Part shown: piece by piece, positions 35,396 through 44,659 of the stretch
How positions within the stretch are numbered: position 1 is the first letter of the stretch
Layout: every line of letters starts with the position of its first letter
Assembly (NCBI GenBank): GCA_002238925.1
Contig: MPNH01000001.1
Coordinates: forward strand, 62,001-126,000
Length of the DNA stretch: 64,000 nt
Direction: 5' to 3'
Source: Spirochaetaceae bacterium bin103
GTDB taxonomy: Bacteria; Spirochaetota; Spirochaetia; SZUA-6; Bin103
Notes under the pieces: generated by a model
The model's input: only the letters and a program-made list of their open reading frames with translations
Told to the model about the DNA's origin: nothing
Databases searched by the model: none
Translations under genes and position numbers: made by a program

Positions 35396-37360
35396 GTGCG
35401 CCGTGGAAAGGCGCTATCCCTCAGCGGGTGGGAATCCCGCCCGGCAACTGTCGCTCCAGCCGGAAGCAGTCGGAGCGGTGCAAGGAGGTAACGAATTGAA
35501 CTGAAGCACTCCGATGAAGAAGGGCCGCCCTGGGCGGCTCAGCGAGCACGCAGGCCGCAACGCGAGTGAACGTCGAGCAGGCCTCGAAACGAGTAATGCG
35601 GAGGCCGACCCGTCGTTATTGCGGGGAAGGCTGGCAGTGGTCGGGAAGCGAGCGACGTGAGCACCGACCGGTTCCGCCGGGGTATTGGCGGCGGCATGTG
35701 TGCAAGAGAGGGACAGCAGCAACACGGGAAGCCCCGTCGGTGGCGTGCACGCGCCAACCGGGAATCCGCGAGGACCAGCTTGGGCCGGCGGGGTGGCGGA
35801 GAGGCTCGGAGTACCGGGGAGGCCGGGTAACGCCGGCGGAGGGAAGGAGCCTCAGTTCGAGAGGGGCGTAACAAGGAGGCAGGGACATGGAGACTGGCGG
35901 CAGCCTAACAGCTCCGGAGAGCGTTCGGAAACTCCAGACGGCGCTACATGCGAAAGCGAAGGAATCTCCAGACTTTCGATTTTATGCGCTGAGTGACAAG
36001 GTGTGGCGCGCCGACTTTCTGCAAGCCGCCTGGCATGCCGTACGCCGCAATGGCGGGGCAGCGGGGGTGGATGGCGAGACGGTAGAGCGCATCGAGGAAC
36101 GAGGGCTGGAACGATGGCTTGGGGAATTGGCGCGGGACTTGAAGGAAGGCACCTACCGGCCGAGCGCGGTGCGGCAGGTGCTGATACCCAAGAAGCAAGC
36201 AGGGAAGTACCGACCGTTGGGCATACCATGCGTACGGGATCGAGTCGCACAGACGGCAGCACTGATGGTGCTGACGCCGATCTTTGAAGCGGACTTGCAA
36301 CCGGAGCAGTACGCCTACCGGAAAGGGCGCAGCGCGCAGGATGCGGTCCGGCGCGTACACTGGCTGTTGAATAGGGGCCACCGCGAGGTGGTCGACGCAG
36401 ATCTGTCCAACTACTTCGGCGAGATACCGCACGCTGAATTGATGCGCAGCGTAGCCCGGCGCGTGAGCGACGGGCGCATGCTGGGCTGGATCAAGGCGTG
36501 GCTGGAAATGGCGGTGGTAGAGGACGACGGAAAAGGCGGCACGCGCCGCACCAACCGAGCGCGACGGGAAAGGAAGGGTACGCCGCAAGGCGCGCCGGTC
36601 TCGTCGCTGCTCAGCAACCTGTACATGCGACGCTTCGTGCTGGGCTGGAAGGTGCTGGGCTACGCCCGGCGCTTCGACGCAGAGATCGTGAACTATGCAG
36701 ATGATCTGGTGGCATGCGGCAAAGCCCCCGCGGCAACGATGAGGGAAGTAGTCGAAGCCATGATGGAACGCCTGCGGGTGCCGGTCAACGCGGCGAAGAC
36801 CCGAAGCATGCGAGTACCGGAGGAGCCGTTGGAGTTCCTGGGATACCGCATCGGACGCAACTACCGCCCGACCACGGGGAGTGCCTACATCGGCACGCGA
36901 CCGAGCCGGAGCAGTGTAGTGAGCGTGTGCCGCAGGATCAGCGAGTTGACGCAACGGAGATACGGACTACTGGACTCGGGAGTCGTGGTAAGGCGCCTGA
37001 ATCGAGTGATGGAAGGGTGGGCGAACTACTTCCAACTGGGACAGGTCAGTCCGGCCTACCGGGCGGTGGACGCGCATGCGATCCGGCGGCTACGCCAGTG
37101 GCTGTGCCGCAAGCACAAGGTACGGGCCGGGAAGTACGTGCGCTTCTCGGATGAACGGCTGTGGAATGACTACGGCCTCACCCGACTGGTACTGCGAACG
37201 GCACGCTTTCCGTGGGCGAAGGCATGATCTCGTCCGAGAGCCCGGTGCTGGAAATTGGCACGCCGGGTTCGATGAGCGGGGAGAGGAAACGTGGCTATGG
37301 TAGGGACTGAGGCACCGGCATGTGCGAAAGCCGCCGGCAACAGCTACTCCCTCCACCTAC
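35396..37360 (+). mobile_element. Group II intron with intron-encoded protein
   Basis: The 5' end GTGCG at 35396 matches the group II 5' splice-site consensus. About 490 bases of structured, GC-rich RNA sequence precede the ORF. Downstream of the ORF, 37238-37270 folds as domain V: an AGC triad in the GAGCCCGG arm pairs with CCGGGTT across a short GAAA-containing loop. A domain VI-like arm follows, in which GTAGG near 37300 pairs with CCTAC ending at 37360, so the 3' end is placed there tentatively. The intron is intergenic, inserted between the CUT1 promoter and the Gfo/Idh gene. It looks complete and potentially mobile. Confidence 0.8.
35887..37227 (+). CDS. ltrA: Group II intron reverse transcriptase/maturase
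   Basis: The 446-residue intron-encoded protein helps the intron splice and copies it into DNA. It shows RT blocks in order: AGVDGETVERIEERGLERWL (about residues 59-78), RQVLIPKKQAGKYRPLGIPC (about 96-115), a DADLSNYFGEIPH segment (about 176-188), TPQGAPVSSLLSNLYM (about 235-250) and the catalytic NYADDLVACGK (about 272-282). The maturase (X) domain is visible as NRVMEGWANYFQLGQ. No C-terminal HNH endonuclease domain is present, so it would use an endonuclease-independent route. AAGGAGG lies just before the ATG. Confidence 0.93.
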   Translation: METGGSLTAPESVRKLQTALHAKAKESPDFRFYALSDKVWRADFLQAAWHAVRRNGGAAGVDGETVERIEERGLERWLGELARDLKEGTYRPSAVRQVLIPKKQAGKYRPLGIPCVRDRVAQTAALMVLTPIFEADLQPEQYAYRKGRSAQDAVRRVHWLLNRGHREVVDADLSNYFGEIPHAELMRSVARRVSDGRMLGWIKAWLEMAVVEDDGKGGTRRTNRARRERKGTPQGAPVSSLLSNLYMRRFVLGWKVLGYARRFDAEIVNYADDLVACGKAPAATMREVVEAMMERLRVPVNAAKTRSMRVPEEPLEFLGYRIGRNYRPTTGSAYIGTRPSRSSVVSVCRRISELTQRRYGLLDSGVVVRRLNRVMEGWANYFQLGQVSPAYRAVDAHAIRRLRQWLCRKHKVRAGKYVRFSDERLWNDYGLTRLVLRTARFPWAKA

Positions 37361-37483
37361 GGCAGGGCGCGCCTCTCCTCGACTCCACACCGTATCGATC
37401 CCTGGATCGTCGGTGTGAACGGCGATTCGGTAGAATACCCCGGCATCCGGCGGTGACGGACGGCATGGGTGGAGGTACGAACC

Positions 37484-38569
37484 TTGGATACAATCGGCGT
37501 GGGAATAATCGGCACCGGCCGCATTTCCGATCTGCACGCCATCGAATACCGGCGCAACCCGTACACGCGGATCGTCGCACTGTGCGACCGCGACCCGGAG
37601 CTCGCCGCCGGGCGCCGCCGCGCGTGGGGGGTGCCCGGCGCCCTGATCACCACCGATTACCACGAATTGCTGGCGCAGAGCGCGGTCGACCTGGTCGAAA
37701 TCCTGCTGCCGCACCACCTGCACGCGGAAGCCGCGCTGGCCGCATTCGCCGCCGGCAAGGCGGTTTCCCTGCAGAAACCGATGACCACCACGCTCGCCGC
37801 CGCGGACCGACTGGTCGTCGCCGCCGAACAGGCCGGAGTTCCGTTCCGGGTATTCGAGAACTTCATTTTCTACCCGCCGGTGATGCGCGCCAAGGAACTG
37901 GTGGACGCCGGCGCCATCGGTACGCCGCTGACCATCCGCATCAAGAGCAACCCCGGCAGCCGCCAGTTCGCATGGGACGTGCCCGCCGGCGCCCAGGCCT
38001 GGCGCCAGGACCGCTCGCAGGCGGGCGGCGGGCCGCTGGTGTTCGACGATGGCCACCACAAGTTCGCCCTGGCCTGGCACTTCATGGGACCACCGCAGGA
38101 GGTGCACGCCTGGATCGGGTCCACGGTCGGCGAAGGCGGCTACGTGTTCGACGCCCCGGCGATGGTGTCGTTCCGGTTCGCCGGCCAGCGCTTCGGCAAT
38201 CTGGAGGTGGTCTACTCGCCCGGCCTGCAGATCGACACCGAGCACTACGCGCAGGACGACCGGGTGGAGATCACCGGCACCGAGGGGGTGATCCTGATCA
38301 ACCGCGGGCATGGTCAGCTCGGCGACGTGGCGCCGCTGCAGCACTACCGGGATGGCCGGTGGACCGACTATCGCGACCTGGAAACCGGCTGGGAGCGCAG
38401 CTTTGTGCATGCCACGCGGCACGCGGTCGACGCACTGCGTGCCGGCTCCCAGGCGCTGCTGTCCGGCCGCGACGCCCGCGAGATCCTGCGCTTCGCGCTG
38501 GCCGCCGAGGCGTCCGCCCGCCAGGGCCGGGCGGTGCGGGTCGAGGAACTCGAAGAGACGGACGGGTAG
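37484..38569 (+). CDS. Gfo/Idh/MocA-family oxidoreductase
   Basis: The product (361 residues from this start) has the Rossmann motif GVGIIGTGRISDLHA at the N-terminus, SLQKPMTTTLAAAD (about residues 97-110) in place of the usual EKP motif, and a C-terminal alpha/beta domain with DDGHHKFALAWHF (about 187-199). Such enzymes oxidise or reduce sugars and inositols with NAD(P). TTG at 37484 is preferred because GGAGG lies eight bases upstream; a GTG at 37469 is inside that site. The group II intron ends about 120 bases before it. The Gln in QKP instead of Glu is a mild deviation. Confidence 0.85.
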   Translation: MDTIGVGIIGTGRISDLHAIEYRRNPYTRIVALCDRDPELAAGRRRAWGVPGALITTDYHELLAQSAVDLVEILLPHHLHAEAALAAFAAGKAVSLQKPMTTTLAAADRLVVAAEQAGVPFRVFENFIFYPPVMRAKELVDAGAIGTPLTIRIKSNPGSRQFAWDVPAGAQAWRQDRSQAGGGPLVFDDGHHKFALAWHFMGPPQEVHAWIGSTVGEGGYVFDAPAMVSFRFAGQRFGNLEVVYSPGLQIDTEHYAQDDRVEITGTEGVILINRGHGQLGDVAPLQHYRDGRWTDYRDLETGWERSFVHATRHAVDALRAGSQALLSGRDAREILRFALAAEASARQGRAVRVEELEETDG

Positions 38570-38667
38570 TGCCAAGACGCAGGTAGCCGGGCAGCGGTTC
38601 CGCGCCAAGGGTTGCCCGGAAGGTATGTGCTGCCGGCGGCCTTCGAGTAGCGCGCTCCGGTCGCGGC

Positions 38668-39438
38668 TCAGCCGCTCACTGCGAACGAACTGGCGGTGTA
38701 CACCAGGGTCTGGCCCGGCTGCAGGGGCACCACGTCGGTGCCGGGGCTGAGTATGTTCACCTGCCGGGTCAATTCCTCAATGTCGGCTGGCTGGCCGAGC
38801 TCCTCGCTGTAGTGACAGGGAATCACCACGTCGGCGCGGATCAGGCTGGCCGCCCGCGCGCCCTCGCGCACGCCCATGGTAAACTTGCCGCCCACCGGCA
38901 GGATCGCCACCCGCGGGCCGTACATTTGGCTGATCAGTTGCATGTCGCTGAACAGGCAGGTGTCGCCGGCGTCGTACACGGTGATGCCGTCGTCGTAGGC
39001 CATCACGTAGCCGCCGACCGCGCCGCCGGTGTGGTACAGCACGCCCTCCGGCAGCGGGTGCGGCAGCACGTGGTCTGACAGCGAGTGCGAGTGGTGGGCC
39101 TGGGTCATGGTGATTTCCACGTCGCGGATGGTGGTCGAGCCACCCGGATTGAGGTGGTGCACGGCGTCTGCCGCAACGCCCACCTGCATCGCCACCTCGC
39201 ACAGTTCGTAGTGACCGACGAACGCCGCCCCGGTCTGCCGGCAGATCTCGTAGCAGTCGCCGATGTGGTCCGTGTGGCCGTGGGTGGCGAGCACAATGTC
39301 CGCCTTGTCCACCTCGGCGGCGGTCATGGTGGCGGTCGGGTTGCCGTCGAGCCACGGGTCGAAGTAGCTCACCGTGCCGCGGTCCGACTCGAACTTGAAC
39401 GAGGCGTGTCCGAGAAAGGTGATGGATAGCTGAGCCAT
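38668..39438 (-). CDS. Metal-dependent hydrolase, metallo-beta-lactamase fold (UPF0173-like)
   Basis: The 256-residue product opens with ITFLGHASFKFES and has the metal motif ATHGHTDHIGD (about residues 51-61), a further metal-binding segment TVYDAGDTCLF (about 152-162) and a late IPCHYSEELGQ. This is the UPF0173/YtkL-like branch of the metallo-beta-lactamase superfamily, whose substrates are mostly unknown. It is probably a hydrolase acting in the cytoplasm. It is leftward, downstream of the VOC gene, with a 41-base gap containing GGAGGAGC ahead of its ATG. Confidence 0.85.
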   Translation of the reverse strand: MAQLSITFLGHASFKFESDRGTVSYFDPWLDGNPTATMTAAEVDKADIVLATHGHTDHIGDCYEICRQTGAAFVGHYELCEVAMQVGVAADAVHHLNPGGSTTIRDVEITMTQAHHSHSLSDHVLPHPLPEGVLYHTGGAVGGYVMAYDDGITVYDAGDTCLFSDMQLISQMYGPRVAILPVGGKFTMGVREGARAASLIRADVVIPCHYSEELGQPADIEELTRQVNILSPGTDVVPLQPGQTLVYTASSFAVSG

Positions 39439-39479
39439 GCAATGCTCCTCCTGGTTTCCTGGGGTGTTTCCGGATCGAA

Positions 39480-39851
39480 TCAGCGGCGCTGAAAGAGCTG
39501 CAACAGCACGCCGCCGGGGCCGCGGAAGAACGCCAGGCGCAGATTGCCGGCGGCGTCGAACGGCTCCTTCTCCAGGGTGACCCCCTGTTCGCGCAATGCA
39601 GCCGCGGCGGCATCCACGTCATCGACGCGAAACGACAGATGGTGGAAGCCCGGAGCCACGCCCATTGCCTTGCGCGGCATCAACTCCAGGGTAGTCGATC
39701 CTGCGCCCAACATCACGTAGTCCTCGTCGTCCGCGGCGGTGCCGCTCGGTATGCGTTCGGTTACCGCCAGGCCGAGCATGCCGGTGTAGAACCGTTCCGC
39801 TTCGGCCACGCTGTCCACGACCACCGCCGCCTTGTGCAACTCGCCGATCAT
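39480..39851 (-). CDS. VOC-superfamily protein (glyoxalase/methylmalonyl-CoA epimerase-like)
   Basis: The 123-residue product is a single vicinal-oxygen-chelate domain pair. KAAVVVDSVAEAERFYTGML (residues 7-26) forms the first beta-alpha unit, and GFHHLSFRVDDVDAAAAALR (about 67-86) the second with a metal His. TTLELMPR and GVLLQLFQ supply the Glu/Gln-containing strands. It may be a glyoxalase, an epimerase or a dioxygenase-like protein; the family alone cannot tell. It is convergent with nothing and diverges from the Gfo/Idh gene at 39960. Confidence 0.78.
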   Translation of the reverse strand: MIGELHKAAVVVDSVAEAERFYTGMLGLAVTERIPSGTAADDEDYVMLGAGSTTLELMPRKAMGVAPGFHHLSFRVDDVDAAAAALREQGVTLEKEPFDAAGNLRLAFFRGPGGVLLQLFQRR

Positions 39852-39959
39852 GGCCGCCAGTCTATCCCATCCGCGTGCGGACGGCGAGGCGTCGGCAACA
39901 AGGAGGAAGTGCGCCGGTTGGTGGGCGGAACCAGGTGCCCCGGTTATAGTCGTGACAAG

Positions 39960-41183
39960 ATGAACAGGCACATGGGAAAGCTGCGCGTCGGCGCGGTCGG
40001 TTGCGGGGCGCGCGGGCGGCACATTCTCCAGCGCATGCATGCCACCGGCCGGGTGCGCGTCACCGCGCTGTACGATCCGGCGGCCGGCGCCGCGGGGCGG
40101 GTGCGGGAGGAACTCGGCGCCGACGCGGCGTTGGTCGGCGGCTACCGGGAAGTGGTGGAGCGTGACGACGTGGACTTGGTGGTGGTGGCGTCGCCCGACC
40201 ATGCCCACACGGAGCCTGCCGTGGCCGCGTTCGAGCACGGCAAGCACGTGTTCTGCGAGAAGCCGATGGCCACCACGGTGGCCGACTGTCAGGCGATCTG
40301 GGACGCGGCCCGCGCCGCCGACCGGCACCTGTTCGTCGGCTTCGTGCTGCGCTACGCGCCGTTCTACCTTGGCATCAAGGAGCGCATCGACCGCGGCGAC
40401 CTGGGGCAAGTGGTGAGCATTGAGGCGAACGAGAACCTGAGCGCCACGCAGGGCGCGTTCTTTCACCGCGACTGGCGCCGGTTCCGCAAGTTCACCGGCA
40501 GCTACCTGTTGGAGAAGTGCTGCCACGACCTGGACATCCTCACCTGGTTCGCCGGCGCACTGCCGCGCCGGGTGGCGTCGTTTGGCGGGCGGAGCGTGTT
40601 TACGCCGCGCCCGGAGGCGCCCCGGTACTGCCGCGACTGCGACCTGGACTGTCCCCACCGGCTGCACCTGGAGGATCCGCCGCCGAAGCCGGACGAGCGG
40701 GCCGCGATCGAGATGAATCATGGTCGCCGCCTGGACTTGTGCTGCTACAATTCGGACAAGGACATCGTCGATCATCAGGTCGCCATCATCGAGTATGACA
40801 ACGGCGTGCGCGCCACCTTCCACTCCAACCAGAATGGCGGCATGCCGAGCCGCCGCATGTACCTGGCCGGGGAGGCCGGCTGCATTGAGGGCGACCTGTA
40901 CTGGGGCCACTTCCAGTATGCGCCGGTGGCCTGGTCGCCGCATTTCGAGGGCAGCGAGTGGCAGCGAACCGAGGTGGGCAACATCGGCCAGCATGGCGGC
41001 GGCGACCAACGGCAGCTGGCCGCCTGCGTGGCCAGCGTGCTGGACGGCACGCCGCCGCCGGCCGGCGGACGCGCCGGCCTGGTAGCGAGCGTTACCGCGC
41101 TGGCGATCGACGAAGCGCGCCTGCGCGGCAGCGTGGTCGACCTGAGCGAGCGCTGGCGATGGCTCGGAGTGGAGGCGGCGTGA
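39960..41183 (+). CDS. Gfo/Idh/MocA-family oxidoreductase with Cys-rich insertion
   Basis: The 407-residue product has the Rossmann motif RVGAVGCGARGRHIL, the family motif HVFCEKPMATTVAD (about residues 96-109) and LLEKCCHDLDILTWF (about 182-196) with the catalytic His-Asp region. A CRDCDLDCPHRLH stretch (about 224-236) resembles the small zinc-ligand insert found in one large Gfo/Idh subgroup. It heads a rightward run with a sulfatase and an SDR, so desulfation and oxidation of a sulfated sugar is a plausible shared task. The ATG at 39972 is an alternative start. Confidence 0.87.
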   Translation: MNRHMGKLRVGAVGCGARGRHILQRMHATGRVRVTALYDPAAGAAGRVREELGADAALVGGYREVVERDDVDLVVVASPDHAHTEPAVAAFEHGKHVFCEKPMATTVADCQAIWDAARAADRHLFVGFVLRYAPFYLGIKERIDRGDLGQVVSIEANENLSATQGAFFHRDWRRFRKFTGSYLLEKCCHDLDILTWFAGALPRRVASFGGRSVFTPRPEAPRYCRDCDLDCPHRLHLEDPPPKPDERAAIEMNHGRRLDLCCYNSDKDIVDHQVAIIEYDNGVRATFHSNQNGGMPSRRMYLAGEAGCIEGDLYWGHFQYAPVAWSPHFEGSEWQRTEVGNIGQHGGGDQRQLAACVASVLDGTPPPAGGRAGLVASVTALAIDEARLRGSVVDLSERWRWLGVEAA

Positions 41184-41206
41184 GCGCCGTGGAGGCGGCG
41201 TGAGCG
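41169..41206. repeat. 18-bp tandem duplication (period 20) at a gene junction
   Basis: The same 18 bases occur at 41169-41186 and 41189-41206, two bases apart. The first copy contains the stop of the Gfo/Idh gene, and the second contains the GTG start of the sulfatase. Losing one copy would leave the stop and start overlapping as GTGA, as at many junctions in this window. It could be real or a minor form of the assembly defects seen elsewhere. Confidence 0.7.
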
Positions 41207-42798
41207 TTGCGCGGCCGCCCAACGTGCTGGTGTTCGTCACCGATCAGCAGCGCGCCGACTGGCTCGGCTGCGCCGGCAACGAGGTCCTGCAGACGCCGAA
41301 CGTCGACCGCATCGCCGCCGCCGGGGTGCGGTTCTCGCGCGCCTACTGCGCCAATCCGGTGTGCATGCCGTCGCGCGCCACGCTGATGACCGGCCTGCTG
41401 CCGAGCGACCACGGGGTGCGCGCCAACGGCATCAACCTGTCCCCGCACGCGGTAGTGCTGCCGGAGATTCTGCGCCGCGCCGGCTACCGCACCACCCTGG
41501 TCGGCAAGCCGCACTTCTCCTGCTGGTGGACGACGCCCGACCGCACGCCCAACATCGACCGCTACGACCCGGCGGCCCTGCCGGAGTCGCGCCACCTCTG
41601 GGACCGGCGCGCCGTAACCCGGCTGCCGGCGCCTTACTTCGGCTTCGAGGAGTCGGCGTTCGTCGGCGGCCACAGCGCGAGCGTGTTCGGCGAGTACCTG
41701 CACTGGCTCGAGGATCTCCATCCACGCGCAGCCGCCGACATCGCCGGGCGCGCCAGCCTGCGCCCCAGCCTGAACCGCGAGAGCTACTATTCGCCGGTTC
41801 CGGAGGAACTCTACTACACCGAGTGGATCACCGAGCGCACCATGCAGGCGATCGACCAGTGCAGCAGTGCGTCGCCGTTTTTCCTGTGGTGCTCCTATCC
41901 CGACCCGCACCAGCCGTTCGGGCCGCCGGCGCCGTGGCACTCGCGCTACCACGCGCACGACATGCCGCGCCCGGAGGCGTGGGACGACGACCGCTCCCTG
42001 ATGCCGCCCCATCACCAGCTCGACTACTACGCGGAGCGGGCGCGCGTAGCCGGCGGACCGGTCCTCGCCAACGACCAGTCACTGGCGCAGATCGCCGAGA
42101 TGCGCGCGCTCGCCTACGGCATGACGGGCTTGGTCGACCAGGGGGTGGGCCGCATCCTCGACCACCTGCAGCACAGCGGACGGCTGGACAACACCATCGT
42201 GGTGTTCCTGTCCGACCACGGCGAACTGATGGGCGATCACGGTATTCTGTTCAAGGGTCCCTATCACTACCAGGGTGTGCTGCGCGTGCCACTGCTGATG
42301 AGTTGGCCGGACGGCGGGTTGCGCGCCGGTCACGCCGCCGACGGCCTGGTCAGCCTGCTCGACCTGGTGCCGACGCTCCTGGAGCTCACCGGCGTGCCCT
42401 ATCCCGAGGAGCCGTTCGCCGACTGGCGTGGTCCGGAGGCCGCACAGGTTGCCGGCGAGCGCGGTATGTACGACGGCGTGCCGCGGCTGCCGGGCAAGTC
42501 GCTGGTGCCACTGCTGACCGGCCGCGCCGACGCGGTGCAGGACGCGGTGCTGATCGAGAACGACGAGGACTACCGAGGCTTGTCGCTGCGCACCCTGGTC
42601 ACCGGCGGGGCCATCTACACCCGCTACCGCGGCAACCGGTTCGGCGAGCTGTTTGATCTGACCGCCGATCCCGTGCAACGGTACAACCGCTGGGCCGACC
42701 CGGCAGCCGCCGCGCTGCGCGGCGACATGGAGGGCCGGCTGCTGGACAAGATCGTCGACACCCAGGCGCGCCACGTGCGCCAGGTCGCGGTCGCGTAA
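41200..42798 (+). CDS. Type I sulfatase with Cys-type formylglycine site
   Basis: The 532-residue product has NVLVFVTDQQRADWLGCAGN at the N-terminus with the metal-binding Asp. The activation motif CMPSRATLMTG (about residues 50-60) has Cys at the formylglycine position, and FLSDHGELMGDHG (about 336-348) gives further metal ligands. No signal peptide is present, so it probably acts in the cytoplasm. It starts with GTG 16 bases after the Gfo/Idh gene, and an SDR follows after 20 bases, making a three-gene unit for sulfated carbohydrate use (inference). Confidence 0.9.
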   Translation: MSVARPPNVLVFVTDQQRADWLGCAGNEVLQTPNVDRIAAAGVRFSRAYCANPVCMPSRATLMTGLLPSDHGVRANGINLSPHAVVLPEILRRAGYRTTLVGKPHFSCWWTTPDRTPNIDRYDPAALPESRHLWDRRAVTRLPAPYFGFEESAFVGGHSASVFGEYLHWLEDLHPRAAADIAGRASLRPSLNRESYYSPVPEELYYTEWITERTMQAIDQCSSASPFFLWCSYPDPHQPFGPPAPWHSRYHAHDMPRPEAWDDDRSLMPPHHQLDYYAERARVAGGPVLANDQSLAQIAEMRALAYGMTGLVDQGVGRILDHLQHSGRLDNTIVVFLSDHGELMGDHGILFKGPYHYQGVLRVPLLMSWPDGGLRAGHAADGLVSLLDLVPTLLELTGVPYPEEPFADWRGPEAAQVAGERGMYDGVPRLPGKSLVPLLTGRADAVQDAVLIENDEDYRGLSLRTLVTGGAIYTRYRGNRFGELFDLTADPVQRYNRWADPAAAALRGDMEGRLLDKIVDTQARHVRQVAVA

Positions 42799-42818
42799 CG
42801 CATCGAGGAGACGAAGAG

Positions 42819-43598
42819 ATGGGTACGGGCATCGACGGACGGGTCGCCCTGGTGACCGGGGCCGGGCATGGAATCGGACGCGGGATCGCGTATGCCCTGG
42901 CGCGCGAGGGTGCGCGCGTGGTGGTCAACTGGTCGCGCGACGAGGCCGCTGCCGAGCACACGGTGGGGCGCATTACCGGCGCGGGCGGCGAGGCGGAGGC
43001 GGTCAAGGCGGACGTCGGCGAGATCGACCAGTGCAACGAGTTGGTACGCCGCTCCGAGGACGCGTTCGGACCGGTGGAGATCCTGATCAGCAATGCCGGC
43101 ATCGGACAGCCGCACCACATCGTCGACACTCCCGACGAGGAGTGGGAGCGGGTAATCAACGTCAACCTGCGCGCCACCTTCGCGCTGGCGCGCGCCGTCA
43201 TGCCGTCGATGATCGCGCACCAATACGGGCGCGTGGTGACCATCTCCTCCAACATCGGCTTCTTCGGCAAGGGCGGCGCCTCGTTCGCCACCTACGGCGC
43301 TTCCAAGGCGGGCCTGATCGCCCTCACCAAGGGCATCGCCCACGAGGGCGCCCCCTACATTACCGCCAACGCCATCGTGCCCGGCGGCACCAACCGGCAG
43401 ACCGCCGACGAACGCGGCGAGCTGTGGCCGCCGCCGCCCGCCCACGACGACAAGTTCTTTCTCGGCTGGCGGGTGCCGCTGAACCGCATCGGCACGCCGG
43501 AAGACATCGCCGCCGCGGTGCTGTTCTTCGTCTCCGACGCCGGCTGTTACGTTACCGGCCAGTCCCTGCACGTCAGCGGCGGCTCGCTGATGCCGTAG
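42819..43598 (+). CDS. Short-chain dehydrogenase/reductase (SDR), classical type
   Basis: The 259-residue product has the cofactor motif VTGAGHGIGRGIAYAL (about residues 11-26), ISNAGIGQPHHI (about 88-99), catalytic Ser in TISSNIGFFG and YGASKAGLIALTKG (about 159-172) with Tyr and Lys. The C-terminus YVTGQSLHVSGGSLMP is family-typical. GAGGAGACG precedes the ATG. It is the last gene of the Gfo/Idh-sulfatase-SDR unit. It probably acts on a sugar or sugar alcohol after desulfation. Confidence 0.88.
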   Translation: MGTGIDGRVALVTGAGHGIGRGIAYALAREGARVVVNWSRDEAAAEHTVGRITGAGGEAEAVKADVGEIDQCNELVRRSEDAFGPVEILISNAGIGQPHHIVDTPDEEWERVINVNLRATFALARAVMPSMIAHQYGRVVTISSNIGFFGKGGASFATYGASKAGLIALTKGIAHEGAPYITANAIVPGGTNRQTADERGELWPPPPAHDDKFFLGWRVPLNRIGTPEDIAAAVLFFVSDAGCYVTGQSLHVSGGSLMP

Positions 43599-43642
43599 CC
43601 CCCTGGAGCTACAAGCCAATCCCTGGCCGTGAGCGACCCGGC

Positions 43643-44532
43643 TTACCCCGGAGGCTGGCCGCCGGCCGCTTGGCCGCGGGCGGTTTGCAGCAGGTCGATG
43701 AGCGCCGCGCGCGCCTGCTCGGCACGCTGCAGCGGGGCGGGAAACGGCACCCGCGCCAATCGGGGCCCGGCCGGGGTGTGGGCGCGCAGCGTGGCCCCGT
43801 AGCGGTCGATGCCCACCATGGCGGCGTCCGTTGCGTCGTCGAGGCGCGCCAGAGCGGTGGCGTACAGCAAGTTGGCGTCTGCGTGGTCATCGTTCATGTG
43901 GCTGATGATGCCGCCCGCCTCCTCGGCCAGCGGGTCGACCGCGGCGTCGCGGTAGGCGTCGGCCGTGACCCAGCTCATGTGTCCGAAGCCGCCCACGAAG
44001 CGGCACTTCTCCACCTCCAGCCGCCAGAAGCTGAAGTCCGTGAAGTCGACGTAGGCGGCCGCGTAGGGGTGACGCTCCAGGTACGCCGCGCGTGGCGTGG
44101 CCGGATCGTCGGCCAGCCGCAACCGGCCGAGCAGCGTCAGGCGGGCGCTGCCGAGCGGGTCGCCGTCGCGCGGGGGCGCCCCCGCCGTGGGGAAGGTCAC
44201 CCCGGCCGCCCCGCCCGCCGCTTTCCCTGGGGGGGGCCGCCGTCGCGCGGACCCGCCGCGGCGATGAGCATGCTCACCCGGTCGTCTCCGCGAGCGTTTA
44301 CCGTGTGCTCGGCGAGTTCCGAGATCAGCATCAGCGGTGCGCCGGCGCCGTCGACGGCGTAGGAGACCACGCTTCCGTACGGATAGCCATCCGCGGTCAG
44401 GGTGCACAGGGTGGCCTGCCGCTGGCCGGCGGTCAGCGTGCGCGCCAGCTCGGCGTCACTGGGAAACGAGGTCGGATCGCCGGCAATCGCCGGTCCGCGC
44501 CGGCCGCCGCCATGTTCGGAGGGACGTTCCAT
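43643..44532 (-). CDS. HugZ-like haem-utilisation / PNPOx-fold protein with DUF2470 domain, frame broken by an artefactual insert
   Basis: The N-terminal part (RQATLCTLTADGYPYGSVVSYAVD, then LISELAEHTVNARGDDRVSML) is a pyridoxamine-phosphate-oxidase-like split barrel. After the break come RLTLLGRLRL, an HPYAAAYVDFTDFSFWRLEV segment, FVGGFGHMSWV and the DUF2470 domain (SHMNDDHADANLLYATAL). This architecture matches HugZ/HutZ-type haem-binding or haem-degrading proteins, which act in the cytoplasm. The frame shifts between 44161 and 44250, where a 13-base segment is repeated 77 bases apart. Deleting one unit joins AAAGPRDG to DPLGSARLTLLGR exactly. The gene is therefore probably intact in the organism. 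Confidence 0.8.
44161..44250. repeat. 13-bp direct repeat, 77-bp period, with error-like insert in the HugZ-like gene
   Basis: Copies lie at 44161-44173 and 44238-44250. The 30 bases after the first copy match the 30 bases after the second at about 18 positions and continue to match after a one-base gap. Most differences replace A or T by G or C. The insert ends in a run of eight G. Its length shifts the frame. Confidence 0.8.
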
Positions 44533-44659
44533 CTGCGGTGGAAAGGGTAGTGTGCCGCCTGCCGCGTGTCGAGACCCGGCACACGGCTTCAGTGGAGCAT
44601 CCTTTGCCACACGGTAGGCTTCCGAGCCCGCGTTGTTGCATGGCCGTGGTGTGCTCAAG

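Noticed and set aside
38587..38619. Possible terminator hairpin between the convergent Gfo/Idh and metallo-hydrolase genes
   Set aside because: Only a seven-base stem with a 19-base loop and no T tract; too weak to list.
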